From: Phyto melanocephala
Lineage: Eukaryota; Arthropoda; Insecta; Diptera; Rhinophoridae
DNA: 64,000 bases
Assembly: GCA_941918925.1 (NCBI GenBank)
Contig: OW799233.1
Coordinates: 180,327,235 to 180,391,234 of the forward strand
Direction of reading: 5' to 3'
Shown here: positions 43,376-57,200 of the stretch, piece after piece
How the letters are laid out: each line of letters opens with the position of its first letter
Numbering within the stretch: the stretch's first letter is position 1
The notes under the pieces: generated by a model
What the model was told of the DNA's origin: nothing
The model's database searches: none
Seen by the model: the letters and a program-made list of their open reading frames with translations, nothing else
Made by a program: the position numbers and the translations under genes

Positions 43376-43720
43376 ATAACTATATAAGGTGATTGCATTT
43401 CGAAAAGAGTTTTTTGAAAACAGTTTTTTAGATGAAGTTTGACAATTTGAAATTGTGAGAGCAGAAAGAAACTGTATGAAATTTTGATATTTTGGACGAA
43501 ACAGCTGATGATCAGCTGCTTAATTAAAACAACCTTATTAAGTGTACCCTGCCCTAAACTATGGTGCAATTATATACAGTGATTGCATTTCAGAGAGAAC
43601 TTTTTTATATATTTTTTTAAAATGAAGTTTGACAATTTAAAATTATGATGGAAAGTGAAAAATGTACAAAATCTTGACTTCTGTTCAATTGTAACTACTT
43701 AATTTCTTGTATTTGTTTAC
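43376..43720. repeat. Two diverged relatives of the GTAATTACATAAGGTG MITE in tandem
   Basis: ACTATATAAGGTGATTGCATTTC (43,378) and AATTATATACAGTGATTGCATTTC (43,569) each open a block with AAGTTTGACAATTT. The first ends CAACCTTATTAAGTGTACCC. They resemble the MITEs at 18.8 and 43.0 kb but are more diverged. Confidence 0.5.
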
Positions 43721-43734
43721 TATAAGAACAAGTT

Positions 43735-44290
43735 AGAGCCCTATATTCGGCTGTAACGAATTCTTTATACCCACCAATAATTCTGTGTACTTTTATAGCA
43801 CAAAATGTATTATTTTGTTATTAACTGTAATCGTTATGGATTAATCTCTTTATACTAAAATATGCATCAGTTTCTTTGTATAACTTCGACATGCTAGTAA
43901 AATATTTTCGTAAATTTACGAAGTTTTATCATCCATACCTCTAATTTTGTCGGTTTTATGAACTTTTAAATTTCATTAACAGGAGATAACGAGAAAAGTG
44001 GACGTTATAGTAGGCGTGTCGAAGTAGTTTCTGCTAATAAATAAAACTGGTATTTCAATATTCTTCCAAAATCTTTATGCATAGAGAAAATATATGATTT
44101 TGAGATAAAGCTTTATATGGGAGGGTGGGTGTGTCACATTTATTTTCCATTAGTACAAAGCCTTTGACCAAAAAGCAATGTTTGCAAAATTTCGGAATCA
44201 TACATCTATTATTGTTAGTTTTATAACGTTTTATCCCCACCATTTTTTTTTGGTGGCGGGTATAACAAGGAAAAACTATAATTAGCATTT
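43735..44290. repeat. Fragment of the 'TATATTCGGCTGT' dispersed repeat
   Basis: CTATATTCGGCTGTAACGAA with ATACCCACCA at the left and CCACCATTTTTTTTTGGTGG CGGG at the right resemble the ends at 57,745 and 60,030. GTCGGTTTTATGAACTTTTA and GTGGACGTTATAGTAGGCGT recur in both copies. Confidence 0.6.
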
Positions 44291-45049
44291 TTTACTAATT
44301 TTTCAACATTGAGAAAAATGATGTGAATCATTTAAAAAAGTAGGTGGAAAAAAACAAAAAAGTGTAGAGTTCTAGAGAACGTGTTCTACACAATATACAT
44401 CTTTTTGTCGGCGTATAAAGGCTCAATTAAGTCGCCGTTTTGATCAGCTTTAGTCAACTCAAGAAGAAATTTAGTTCGTAGCAGAGATGCATAATTAAGA
44501 ATTATACTACCGTTAGAATTTTTTTTAGAAACATTTTTATTACGTCACTATGCTTTTTTGAGTTGCCGTTTTTAATTTGTTATAGGCACCGCCGAAGATT
44601 TAGCCTCGGCTTGTTTCACTGCCCGTAATACTTACCAAACTGCTATAAAATGTTTCCCTTGAAAATGCTCGTCCTTCTGAACTCGTACAATTTGTGCGAA
44701 AGGTGACTATATAATTTTTTTTTTATCAATTTAACGGTTCAATCAATTTAAAAAAAAATTTGATATAATTGTGGAAAAGTTCCAATCACAAACTTTATTG
44801 CTAAAATACTTTAAGTCACTTCCTAGCGAATTCTAGAACTTGTTCTGAAAATTAATTATAGTTTACTGAGTGCTAATATGGATAAAATATATATTCAATA
44901 AAATTAATCTAACCTCTTTTAAGTAGTTTTTATTGTTTACATTTTTCTCAGGAAAATACTCCCAGAACTTCTCTGGCATTGCCTAAACATGTTTTATAAA
45001 TAATTCCAATCTTCTTATGCCCACAACTTTTTTATACCCTTCACACAGT

Positions 45050-46790
45050 GAACAAGTAAAAGCGCTATATTCGGCCGTGCCGAATCTTATATACCCTTCA
45101 CAACGTGTAGTCATGCAATAACAGTAAATTCACGTATGTATGTTAAAAAAAACAAAAAAAAAATAAAAAATAAAAAAAAAATTTAAAAAAAAAAAATTTA
45201 AAAAAAAAATTAAAAAAAAAAAAATTATTATATACATATATAATATATATAAAACAAAAAAAAAATAAAAAAAAAATTAAAAAAAAAAAAATAAAAAAAA
45301 ATAATAATAAAAATATATATAATATATTAAATAAAAAATAAAAAAAAAATAAAAAAAAAATTAAAAAAAAAAATTTAAAAAAAATTTAAAAAAAAATTTT
45401 TTTGCCTCAGCTGGGATTCGATGCCACGTTTTCTCTAACCAGTATACACGTTTGTATGTATGTATGTTGTTGTTGTAATGTTGTTTTTATGAAAAGAAAA
45501 TCGAGGTGGTCGTGGGTTTTTGCTCATATCTCAGTTGTTTATGTACCGATGTTTCTGATTTTCAATACCGATCTACTCCCGAATATTTCTGATATTTTAA
45601 TACCTTACCCGGGTCCAACCTATGTCGGGGGGCTTCAAAAAGTTGATTTCAACATACACACGGACAGACGGTCAGACGGACAGACGGTCAGGGCTTAATC
45701 GACTCCTCTATTCATAAGCTTTCAGAAAATATATACTTTATGGGGTCGGAAATGAAAATTGTAGAAATTTCACACGGAATGACCCTTCACACAGTGAAAA
45801 AGGGTATATATAGGTTTGTCATTCCGTGTGAAATTTCTACAATTTTGATTTCCGACACCATAAAGTATATATTTTCTGAAAGCTTATGAATAGGGGAGTC
45901 GATTAAGCCCTGTCAGTCTGTCCGTGTGTATGTTGAAATCAACTTTTTGAAGCCCCCCGACATCGCTTGGACTCAGGTGAGGTATTAAAATATCAGAACT
46001 ATTCGGGAGTAGATCGGTATTGAAAATCAGAAACATGGGTACATAAACAACTGAGATATGAGCAAAAACCCACGACCACCTCGATTTTTTTTCCACAAAA
46101 ACAACATTACAACAACAACATACATACATACAAACGTGTATACTGGTTAGAGAAAACGTGGGATCGAATCCCAGCTGAGGCAAAAAAAAATTTTTTTTAT
46201 TTTTTTATATTTTTTTTAATTTTTTTTTATTTTTTTTATTTTTTATTTAATATATTATTTATATGTTTATTATTATTTTTTTTTTAATTTTTTTTTTTAT
46301 TTATTTTTTTTTTTCAAATATTTTTTTTTGTTTATATTTGATTTTTATTTAAGCTTGAGATCATTTTTTTGTTTTTTTATAAAAAATTATTAATTAATAA
46401 ATAATTTTTTATAAAAAAACAAAAAAGTGATCTCAAGCTTAAATAAAAATCAAGTATAATCAATTAAAAAAGATCAAGAAATTTAGACGATATATTTATT
46501 TTTTTTTGTTTTATATTTATTATATATATTTTAATTTTTAAAAAAAATTTTTTTTTAATTTTTTTTTTTAAATTTTTTTTTTTAATTTTTTGTTTTAATT
46601 TTTTCTAACATATATACGTAAAATTATAATTTTACAATGGGATGCTTTTATATATGTATGTTTTTTATATGTATGTACGTATATTATATGGAATGGTGAT
46701 ACAGACTACTGTTATTGCATGATTACACGTTGTGAAGGGTATATAAGATTCGACACGGCCGAATATAGCGCTTTTACTTGTTTATTATTT
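45050..46790. mobile_element. Foldback element, 1.7 kb, near-palindromic
   Basis: The ends GCGCTATATTCGGCCGTGCC and the inverted GGCCGAATATAGCGC are followed by ATATACCCTTCACAACGTGT in both arms. The arms pair almost throughout, with blocks CCTCAGCTGGGATTCGATGCC, CGAGGTGGTCGTGG, GCTCATATCTCAG and TTTCAGAAAATATATAC. The centre is near 45,790-45,810. Both arms include long A/T-only tracts and a B-box-like GGGATCGAATCCC. No gene; the open frames in the arms are mirror images of one another. Confidence 0.85.
46337..46453. mobile_element. Palindromic 117-bp MITE, copy 1
   Basis: TTGATTTTTATTTAAGCTTG AGATCA is followed by its reverse complement, so the whole element can form one hairpin. It is inserted in the AT-rich tract of the foldback. 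A second copy is at 61,983-62,096. Confidence 0.8.
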
Positions 46791-46799
46791 GTTCTCCCT

Positions 46800-47220
46800 A
46801 CTAAATTATTCATTTTATTTATTCATTAACTGCTAAACATTTGTCCGCATATGGCAAGTAGAGCTAATTTTAATCACATGTAATTGTCATAAAGTGGCAA
46901 CACTTTATCAAGAGAACCTCGTTAAAATTCCATTTTATTGCAGACAGGTCGTATTTAATTGTACATAAATGTTGTTGTTTAAGTATTTTGTATCAATTTG
47001 AGTGTTTAAGTGTTTTTGCAATTAATTCCATTTGATTTTGTACAGATTGTCTCTAGGGAACAATTTAATTAGTTGATGTTTGATTTAATAAAATATTCTT
47101 TTTAATATGGCTGACTTAATGAGTGAAATAGAAGAAATGGAGTCTGGTGAACTAAAAACTGCAAGTTTTGAAAATATTAAGTAATTCGTTGAGGTTTTAA
47201 ATCGAGGCAATTTTAAGAAA
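46800..47220. other. No recognisable gene
   Basis: A short open piece at 47,107-47,184 (MADLMSEIEEMESGELKTAS, then stop) looks protein-like but is only 25 codons. It could be a first exon or chance; no donor is evident. Confidence 0.3.
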
Positions 47221-47224
47221 ATAC

Positions 47225-47345
47225 CTGATTCATCAGGTAATCGCAGTTCGAAGATAATTTTTTTGTTTATGTTTTTTTTTTTATATTTTAAGTTTAATAT
47301 TTAAAATCGAATCAAGACTACCTGAGGAATAACTATGCCTTGTTT
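47225..47345. mobile_element. Short MITE with CATCAGGTA ends
   Basis: TTCATCAGGTAATCGCAGTTC at the left and GACTACCTGAGGAATAACTATG at the right match the ends of the element at 42,287-43,375. This copy lacks the nested insertions. Confidence 0.55.
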
Positions 47346-48575
47346 GAAATATTTTATGTATGTAGGGTAGGTATATAAGTAATAGAGAAAATAGACATAA
47401 ATATACACTGCAAACACATTTGTGTATTTTTCCTCAGATTGTTCTTGTAATAAATATTAATCGTTAACTAATTTCTAAATAAAATGGTTGAGTACATTCA
47501 AGACACTTCTTACATTTCTGGTTTGAGCCTATAATCTTCGTTGTTGCTATCACCAGCGTCGTCATTGTAACCATTTTCTTTTTTTCCTTATCAATTGACA
47601 ATTCATTTTATCAAGTGCAAGTGTATGTTAACTTGGTCGACATGTGAATGCGTTTGTGGACACAACATTTGCCACAAGTTTTTCTGTTGCACATTAAGGA
47701 CTTTCAGCGATTACTACTAATAGATAAAGTCTTTATTAATCGCACAGTGGCAAAAACAGCAGCAACAACATCTTGAACACCACAATCCGCCACATTTACT
47801 ACTAAAGTCAACTACATACTGCTAGTTACAACACAGCAACATGAAACTGTTGCACTAAGCCACAACATTAACCCATATAACTATGCGACTGTTTGCCTGC
47901 TTGCGCACACTCACTGGAGTGTTAGCCATGATCAATTCATGGTAACTGTTAAGTCTTACAGATAAATAACAAATTTTCCTTAAAAATGTAAAACAAAAAA
48001 AAAAAAGACAAAAATAAATAAAAGCAATTTCAGTTAACACATACATACTTTTAAAAATTATGTGGCAACTACAATTGCTGCTGTCACTGTTGGTTCTACG
48101 GCTGATGTTGCGCATTTAGCTTGAAATTATAACTTTGACATTGGCTTTAATGGAGTTAATTGGCTTTTTTGCTTGATGGCTGATTTTATGTGTGTAAATA
48201 TTGATTGAAATAATTGTATCCCGCTGTGGATTTATGTGCAAGCATTTAGTAATCGATTTATGTACCGGAATAAATATAGAACCCTGACTATACAGAGAGG
48301 GGGAGATAGTTGCGTATGTTAAAAGAAATTTTTATATTTAACATTTAGCTAAACCTGTAGAACTAAGAATGTTAATTGCACTCGAAATAAATCGCATAGA
48401 TTTTTACAGTTTGTTAAACTTTCTAACAGATATTGTTAAACGTTGCACTTTCGATATTGAAGAAGAACTTGAGTTAAGTCATACAGCAACAAAGATACAC
48501 AGCTCTTTTTTATTATATTGTTTACCCATGTCAATTTACAAAACTAGCTAATAAGAATACAAATATAGAAAAATA
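47346..48575. other. No recognisable gene
   Basis: Mixed-composition sequence with CA/AGC-rich stretches (47,740-47,850). It is possibly host non-coding DNA; no exon supported. Confidence 0.35.
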
Positions 48576-48579
48576 TCTA

Positions 48580-49380
48580 TCGGGTGATTTTTTAATCGTT
48601 TGGGGTTTGATAACTGAAAACAAAAAACACAGAAAATTTGCAAAAGTGAGTGAAATATTTTTGTTTGATCGACAAGTTTACTTTAAAAAAATTATCATGT
48701 TCATTCGTGAGCTCCAATTTTGGAATACTTTGCCAGCATTTCGGTTGGTGTCACACCAATGTCAGCTGAAATATTGTCTTACAGGGCTGAAATTATGATT
48801 GGTTTGTCCCTGTACACGTGATAATTAACGCATCTAAAACGTTTATTTCTTACCAATCTCGCTTCTCAATAAGTTCATGGTATCGCGTGATATGTGTCAT
48901 GTGGCACAGTCTTGTAAACGAATTTTAATTCTTCCATTGTGGTAAAAAAAAAATATCGATAATATCGATCGCACGATAACTTGTTTCGTTGGCAGTAACA
49001 TTGATATTTTCATCGTCCTGGTAAAAGTACGATCTGCAAACCGCATCAAAAAGCGTATCTTTAAGGGTGTATTATTAGCTCATGATCTAAATATTTGTTG
49101 ACGTGCGATGACAAGTTGAATCTTGAATTTGAGTTTCACAAAACCGCATGATCATATTTTCTAGTTGACATAAGAAATTCTTAAGACAATTTGTTCGGGA
49201 AATCATTGCTCTAATAAATGGTTTATTTCATGCGCGGTGTGGTAGGTGTCACCACGTTGAAGAAACTAAATGTCATTCAGATCCATGTTTAACACGGAGG
49301 TCGTTGCAATTTTGGCCTCGTCTTCAAAAAAGTAAGAACCAATCAATCTGACACATAGACATTTGCTCGCAGTAGAAACA
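48580..49380 (-). pseudogene. Mariner-type transposase relic
   Basis: The left end GGGTGATTTTTTAATCG resembles the end GGTGATTTTTTAGCT of the mariner at 62.4-63.4 kb. On the - strand the region near 48,850-49,050 shows broken pieces of the block before and after the second catalytic Asp (for example TVPHDTYHAIP). It is too mutated for a full reading. The segment is separated from 49,918-50,460 by a nested element. Confidence 0.5.
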
Positions 49381-49917
49381 TAAAGGGTCCGCCATCTAAA
49401 GTTTTTTTCAACTAGTGCTTATTTCGTTAATGGTAACACTTAGCTCATGTCTGATTTGATAGATAATTAGTTTTTTCCTTCCGCTGAACGAATATGGTTG
49501 TGTATACGCTTGAACAACGCTGGGAAATATTGCGACATTACTTTGGCCGATTTAGCCAAAAAAATCATCTTTTCAGATGAAGCTCATTTTGAGCTCTTGG
49601 CGGTTATGTAAACAAGCAAAATTGTCGCATTTGGGGCACAGAAAACCCGCACGCAAACATTGAAAAGCCGATACACCCAAAAGGAGTCACTGTTTGGTGC
49701 GGATTTTGGTCCAGAGGCATAATTGGGGCAATTTTGTTCGAAAATGAGTCAATGGCGGTCGTTATCGGGCCATGTTGAACGAATTTTTATTCACAAAAGT
49801 TGAAGAGGAGGATATTGGCAACATTTGGTTTTAATAGGTCGGCGCTACCTGTCACACAGCCGAAGCTACACTTTTTTATAGCATTTTCCAAAAAAAAGTT
49901 ATTTGGCGGACCCTTTA
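49381..49917 (+). mobile_element. Internally deleted mariner-type element nested in the relic
   Basis: The ends TAAAGGGTCCGCCA and TGGCGGACCCTTTA are inverted, with TA at both. Inside, a + strand transposase remnant begins at 49,494 (MVVYTLEQRWEILRHYF), jumps by deletion to the first catalytic block (the DNA still spells IIFSDEAHFE), and continues to VGATCHTAEATLFYS at about 49,839-49,880, with several stops. It is a non-autonomous deletion derivative. Confidence 0.75.
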
Positions 49918-52900
49918 TATCTTTCCAGATTTCCTGAGCCACAAATTCGACCATTCGACCATGATTGAACGAATTGCCTGCGCTTTCCATTGTCTGCTAG
50001 TTTGACTTTCTAAATACTGAATTTCATATGCTGAAGATGTTGTGCTTCGTGAAAGTTGAAATTAATAAAAACGATGTCGAATTGATGTTTTTTGGTATCC
50101 GGGTCAGGCGACACTCTCCTTTACAATAGCAATATTTTTAATAGACCGACCGGCACGTTGACGCACAGGAGTCTTACTGTCCATAACCGACCCAGTTTCT
50201 TCAAATGTTTAGACTACCGTTCGAATGGTTGACACATAAGGTGCACTTTCTCGACTAAAAAATTCTTCAAAATTTGCGAGAGGCGTGAGCATATCTTTGA
50301 AAATTTTCTTAATAGTTTTCACAATATAACGCGTTGTTTTATCGTTAAGGGCTTTATTTTCAAAAATCAGAAGAAACATATGTAACAGTTGCCAAATTTC
50401 AGATTAGCCACTTGTACAAAAAACAAATCCACTAAATTCAAAAAGTACATTCTTTCTGACACACCCTTTATGTGTATAGGAAAGGTTAGTGGTTATGTTG
50501 TTAAGGAAGAAGTTATTGCTTCATCTTTTTAATTTTTTCCAGGAATCAGTCACTTCATTAAGAAAGGAATAGATGTTAGTCTTTGTTGTTGCCACTATCT
50601 TCAAAATACTGCGTAGTTTGCAGGTGGCAATGTGATTTGTTTAACGGTCGGAAGAGAGGAAAGGTAATTTTATTCTCCTTATCTCAACACGTAAAGAACA
50701 TGTTGTACGGTATCCTCGGCCTTCTATAAAGTAGGGTTGTAGTCACCAGTAATATTAGTTGAAATAGCCCTTACATGTTTTTCAAGAAATATGTCCCATA
50801 TTCAGCCAAATTACACTTGTCGTACGATTTACTGAAGGAACACAATAGTGACGTCAACATAAATAATAATTGCAAACAGATTTCATTAATATTATTTTAT
50901 TATATTGTGTTTCAAACTCTTCAACATCACTATTCACATGTTAAATATATACACATATTACAAGTGTTTAGGTAATTGAACCGCCTCAACCATAATTTAA
51001 ATGTGTAAATTAGTAAATCACTTCCTCTTTTTTAAATTCATTTAATGTGGCGTATTTTTGTTACTGATACGGCTTAAAAGAACATAAAATCGCAAATGGA
51101 ATGGAATAACATTTGTATTCATTTGTTAATTCCCGCCATTTATATGCCGTTAATCATCATCGTTTGTTGGCTTTAATAATCACAACTCAATTTTCTTTCA
51201 ATTTATAATTGAGTAATTTTTCATTTAAATGAATTGGCAATTTAGTGAGCAACGCCTATGCTTAAGCCAACTTGCGCAGCAGTAATTCCCTATCAAGCAT
51301 TTGGGGCACTCGGGGAGCGCCAGAAAATGCAAGTATAATTATAACACACATAGCCTTTAGCCAATAAACATACATACATACAACACACATAAATACGTTT
51401 GTTTGTGCATACATATATGCCAATATCATTCGTATAAATTCGATGCACAATCGTTTAAAAGCCACCAACTCAATTGGTTTGCTGATGAAAAAAAAATATT
51501 TAAAAAAAGTACAAAAAAAAAAACGGCAGAAGAAACAGGCGTTACACGCGTAATCGAAACGCAAATTGAAGTTACTTAATAAATCGAACAACCATGTTAA
51601 TGCGGCCCATTTACAAACGAAATGAACTCCAAGTAAAAACAGCAGCAGCAGCAGCGATGGCATCATCATCAGCAGTAATAAAACGAATAAAACAGTATCG
51701 ATTGCAATCGTTGTTAGTCGAATGTTGCATTGCATTTAAAACAGTAGGCATTCAAATATCAAAAGGTGCGAGCTTGAGGAGTTTATGAGCTGAGAAGATG
51801 CCTTAGGAATTGTAAAAAAAATAAAAAATCACTTGTAGTCACAGTCGAAAGCAACGTACTATTTTATTCGTACGAAACATTCTGAACAACATTCAAGTAT
51901 TGTGCAAAAATGTTTCTGCAATCGATCGTCTGGATTTGTTTAGTATTCCTGCTGCTGGCAGTTATTATTGCACTTGCAACCATCAGAAAATGTGGTGTGG
52001 TAGAACTTGAGATTACGATAAGCTTCTGGTGTTTGCTCGCACAAACCACTCACTCACTCACTCTCACTTACTTACTAAACGTACGTTTAAGTTATGTACA
52101 TACATACTTACATATGTGTGTATGTATGTAGTAGTCAGTTATCGCAAAACACCTAATTATTATAAATAAGCCAATCGCATAAGAATGATCTGCCAAAAAC
52201 CAGAGGACTTCCAAGAATTTAACTCACAGCCCAACTTTTTTATTGTGTGTATTGAAGTGATTACAATTATTTATTTGTTTTATATAAATGCCCATACAAA
52301 CACACAAGCTATTTAGACAAATGCGTGTTTGTATGTGTGTGTGTCAGTTAGTTTAGGTGAACTAATAGTCAGTCAGTTGGTCAAGTAATATGTCCATGGA
52401 CTTAGTCAATTTTTTTTTCACTGAAATAAGAACTTAATCGCCCAGACACATCAGCCGTATCTTCTGTTTTCTGTTTTCTTCGAAACCAACCGAAAAATAC
52501 ACTAGTCATTTATTTATTTCATTGCATTGGCAAGAGTCGAAAACTGATGTTGGTAGAACTTGTGGTTGTGTTTGGTTTTGAGAATCATGCTGGGTTAAGG
52601 ATAATCCACCATTACCGTCATACAGCGAATAAATAAAAGTGGCTCCAGGGCACAACGCCATCGATAACACAATCGCTTACAATGCTCTCTCTGGCAATTG
52701 CCCGTTAATTCGGCATTTCGCACACAATTATCCTCATTTTAAAAGAGGAGAATTCGCATACACATGTATTACGAATAGAAAAAACATAATTTTCTTTATA
52801 AACAAGATACACCATGTTCGAGTAGAAACAGATTAAACTCGACAACAGAGAATTATTTAAATATTAAATTTTTAGAATTTTAATTCAATGTTCTTACCTA

Positions 52901-53400
52901 GAGACGATTTAAAACAAAAAACTTGTTGTTTTTAGCATGTAATACCTTGTTATTTCATATGATCCGAGTTGAAAACACATTAAAAATCATCAAAAAGTCA
53001 CTTGTTAATTGAGAATGCAGAAGAATTAGAAATCGGTGTCTTTAAGTCGGCGCCAAGTGTTTTAATTCGAAAGTATTTTTTTTCAACAGACCATTGCAGG
53101 TTCTATATAAATTCTGTTTTAGCTTTGAGAATATATAACTCTTTCGTCGACTACGTCTGCCGATTATTGTTGGAAACTATTATGGATTCTATATCGACAA
53201 TGTAAACCTTACGACAATATTGCTAAACCCTATTGGGTTCAAAACTTTGATATATTATACTATATGGTCAAAATACGTAAGCATGTTTGTTGTTGGGCTT
53301 ACCACAATTTCGGTTACTAATTTGGTGGCTTTCATTGTAGCTAAAATTATGCCTCGAACCCATAACATTTAATTATGTAGACGCTTTCTGTTAGCTCCTA
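49918..53400. other. Mostly unassigned sequence, possible mariner remnant to about 50,460
   Basis: 49,918-50,460 may continue the relic that begins at 48,580, but I could not confirm motifs. From 50,460 to 53,400 there are simple repeats (CATACATA near 51,370 and 52,100; AGCAGCAGCAGCAGCGATGG near 51,640) and no supported exon. Confidence 0.35.
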
Positions 53401-53419
53401 CAATTCTAGTAAAGGGTGT

Positions 53420-54250
53420 TTTGAATAGATGTATAGAACATTAAAACGGAATAAAACGCATGATGATTTTATTTAATTGACTTGAAATTTACTTGATTCA
53501 AAAGATAATCTTCTAGCATTATAACTTAATATAACTTGTGGCATTTGACTGGCTCAGACATAGTCCAATCTAGAGGTTAAATTTTCAATAAAATTTCCTA
53601 ATATTTGTGGCCGTATATCGGCAATAACGCGGCGATTGTTGTCCTCCAAGTGGTCAATCATTTCGGCCTTATCAGCGTAGACTAGAGACTTCACATATCC
53701 CCACAGAGAATAGTCTGGTGGCCTTAAATCGCACGATCTTGGACGCCAACTTACAAGTCCGATATGTGAAATTATTGCGGCACAAGCTGCGTGACATTTT
53801 GCTCCGTTTTATTGAAACTACAGCTTATGTACATCATGGTTATTCAATTAATGCACGAAAAAGTCAGCAATCATGGCTCTATAGCGGTCACCATTGACCG
53901 CAACGTTCAGCATCGGTAAAACCCACCAACAAATCCACCTCTTATAAAGAACAACAAACGGTCAGGGTTTCTTGATGTAATGGTGTCTAATTGAGTATTA
54001 TTTTTATTCTAAATACGGCAGTGTTGCTTATTGACGTATCCATTCAAACAAAATTAAGCTTCATCGCTAAACAAAATTTGGTTATGAAACGTGGGATACG
54101 AATTTTAAACCGTACCATGATTTTAAAAATAAGCTTTCACTATTCTGAAGCGTTGTTCAGACATCAGTCTATTCCAAACCAAACATCACAGCTGATAAAA
54201 TGGCCGCCAGTTAAAAAGTGTTGCCAACTTAAATTTCTATACAACCTGTA
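53420..54250 (-). pseudogene. Mariner-type transposase relic
   Basis: On the - strand, in changing frames, one can read the first catalytic block (near 54,050), GGFVGGFYRC, NGAKCHAACAAIISHIG (near 53,780), WRPRSCDLRPPDYSLWGYVKS (near 53,700-53,760) and NFIENL. The PRSC.L.P.DY..WGYVK block is the same as in the copy at 62.5 kb. Multiple stops and shifts show it is long dead. Confidence 0.7.
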
Positions 54251-57200
54251 CTAGTAATGTACTAAACATTAGCTCTCGGCTAACATCCGATCGCATAATT
54301 CCTACTGATCTATCTAGCGATGCGAGCATTATTTCACTTATTATCTCTGGAATTGTTTAATTTCTAAAATTGCTAAACAAATTTCCCAATATCTAAGAAT
54401 TATAATATCGTGTTTTCCTCATTATGCTTAACGCATTCTAAGTATTACCACTATAGTTAGAATCAATCAATTTTTGTTATAGTGCCAAGAATAAATAGAT
54501 CAATAAGTTAATTAGTCTTAAATGCTTTACAGTGTCAAGCTACCAGTTTTGGATATAAAAACGGTCCTTTCCTTTATTTAAATCGATTCTAATATAGTTT
54601 CAAATGTAGTATAGAATATAAGAATAGCTTATTTAGTCTTTACCGCTCAACTATAAAAGCGTATTAACTAGATCAACTGATCAACAACTAGAAATGCAAA
54701 TACAAAAATGTTGTTTGAGAAATTTCGCGAACCGATTATAAATGCTACTCGAAACAGTGTACATTGATCCTGTTTACTCCTGCTGTTTGTTTATGTTTTA
54801 TATAGAGTTAGTTAAAAACAAGTGACGATGGGCAGCTTAAAGAATTAATCGTTGACATGTGCAATGGATGCGAGAACTAAAGAGACTTCACGTATGAATT
54901 TTCCCCCTCCAACTGTTAAGCAAAAAGCAAGAGCCATCCTATCGCTGTTGTGTGTTTAAGCCTTATTTGCTAGAGAATAACAATAAAACGAGCAATAATA
55001 AGATATCGCTGTGCTTAGCATTAAACATATTGTAATTGCTCTTCACGAGTTAAACGGATGTGTTGTGATATTGGTGGCGATACTCGTACAAAAGCAATAA
55101 TGCAGGCGTTTTGCAGTTTGTATTAAATATATTGGTGATTAAATTCGGCACAAAAGGAAGGAGAGTTAAAAAAATGAAACAAAATCAAATGAAACTAGTT
55201 TTTGCACCCTAAATAAAGATGGGCTGTTTTGTTTTGTATTGTCGTCATTGTCTTGATTTCGAAATCAGATGAAAAGAAAGAAAAAGAATTTAAAGGAGCA
55301 ACACAAAAACATGCGAAATTTCCATTGAGCCAAATATTATCTGACTTAACATCAGATTACCACAATAAAGCAACAACTACAAATACAATCTTGAATTTTG
55401 CAGCAGCTTTTGCAATGGCAACTGTGGCAGAAGCAGCAGTTAAAGTATCGCTTGCAACATCAGCCATATCAGCAACATTTTATATACAGAAATCTCATAA
55501 ACTCGTGGATCATCGTTATTTTATTTTACATTTTGTGTCTGTTCTTGTTGTTGCTGTTATTTTGACTTTGTCTTCTCCCATTATCCATTAGAGGAAGATA
55601 AGCGTCCTTTTAACAATGTCGCAACTAAAGTATTGCTTTGCTGTTGCTAATATAGTCTATAATGCTGTATGGTTATGGCACTGCCAGTTGCCTTCGGCTG
55701 TAGCTGTGTCAGTTTGTATCTGTTGTGGCTGCTTAGGCTGTTACAGTAGCCGTTCAATAATTTGCTACGGCATTCCAAGTGTATGTCGTCTTATCCCACA
55801 TGTCAATCATGAACCTAATTATTCTTTCGGGCAAAGTAAAATGCAAACGATAATTGGGTTGCAGATTGAAAGGATATCAATTTCAATAAAATCAAAATGA
55901 AAAATAAATAAAACATAATACGTTTATCAACGCACACACATACATCAAGCATTCGTTACATGTGTGTATGTGATTCCGGATTCCGAAAGCAACTTCAATA
56001 GTGTTTGTTTACTTGTTTTAGATTTACGTAGATTTAACATTTAGGATACATATAGGAAAATTGTAGAAATGTTTTTATGAAAATACAACAACGACTGCAC
56101 ACCTAGTGAATTGACCAATTATTATTAGTATCCAGTTATTAAATATTATTTTGTCCTGAAAATGTTTAATTCATAATTTAAGAATGTTATGTTTAGCAAA
56201 AATACCTCCTTTTCATTAAAGAAAGAATACTTAGATTTAGTTGGAAATTATTAAAGTGGACTTTAGTATTTTGAGAAGGAAGCAGATATAAGAAATGCAT
56301 TTGGAAATGGAACTAAAGATTATGTATATCAAATAGTATACGTATTTGTATGCAGCTTAAGTGACCAAGTTAAATTTAAGAAAACTTAGACTTGGTAATG
56401 AATAAGCTTTCTTAAGAAATATGGATACGGATGGTCAAAAGTTGGCTTCGAGTAACTAATATTTTTTTTTCCAGAAATATTGATATTTTCTATATTGTAA
56501 TATTTTCTATATCTTTGGTCAACAGTGACTACACTATACGCCAAACTTACTTCCTATCAAACCTTGACCAGTGAGCATATTTCACACAATGTATGGAGAT
56601 CTTAGAGACGATTTTCTCAGTCTATCTACTTCACAACTACTTTTAAATTTATTAAGTTTATGCCTTTTATAATTGTTGGCTTATTTCCTTTAAATATATC
56701 TTGAGTTCCTTTATTGCAATCAAAAACAGTTGAAATTAGTTATAAACTTAAGAGCACTTTATTTACTAAAACAAACTCAGATATTGTTTTATAGCACTTT
56801 ACTTATTTCACTTACTGAAACACTTTTAGCTCACACTTAACAAGCTCTACTATTATCCTGATCATGTTAGCTGTGTTGTTCGGCTATTTATAGTAACATA
56901 GTGGTGTTCGGTAACATTCGACAAAGTTCTCGTATGTTCACACTAGTACATTCGAAACCCGTTCCATTTAAATTACGACTTAATGTTAATGTTAAGTAAT
57001 ATGCCGGATTAATAAAAGTGCCTAAGAGTATGCTACACATAATAACTCACATCATTTTCGAACAACCAGCGAAATAACTAAAAAAACAAAACTACTGTAA
57101 CTTAAACTACTACAACTAAAATAGAATTATAATGTAAATTAGGCTATTTAAATATAAATCTGTAACAATATTTTAAGTTGTTATTTTCACTGCACATTTT

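Noticed and set aside
45402..46183. Two similar 98-99 codon frames in opposite orientation
   Set aside because: They are mirror copies in the two arms of the foldback element and contain no domain.
46140..46185. tRNA gene
   Set aside because: Only a T-arm/B-box-like part (GGGATCGAATCCC) is visible; no acceptor or anticodon stem can be formed.
51262..51735. 157-codon - strand frame, leucine- and cysteine-rich
   Set aside because: Composition follows from an AGC/ATC simple-repeat region on the other strand; no splice or domain support.
55229..55900. Frames of 120 and 94 codons
   Set aside because: Biased composition and no recognisable domain; not supported as genes.
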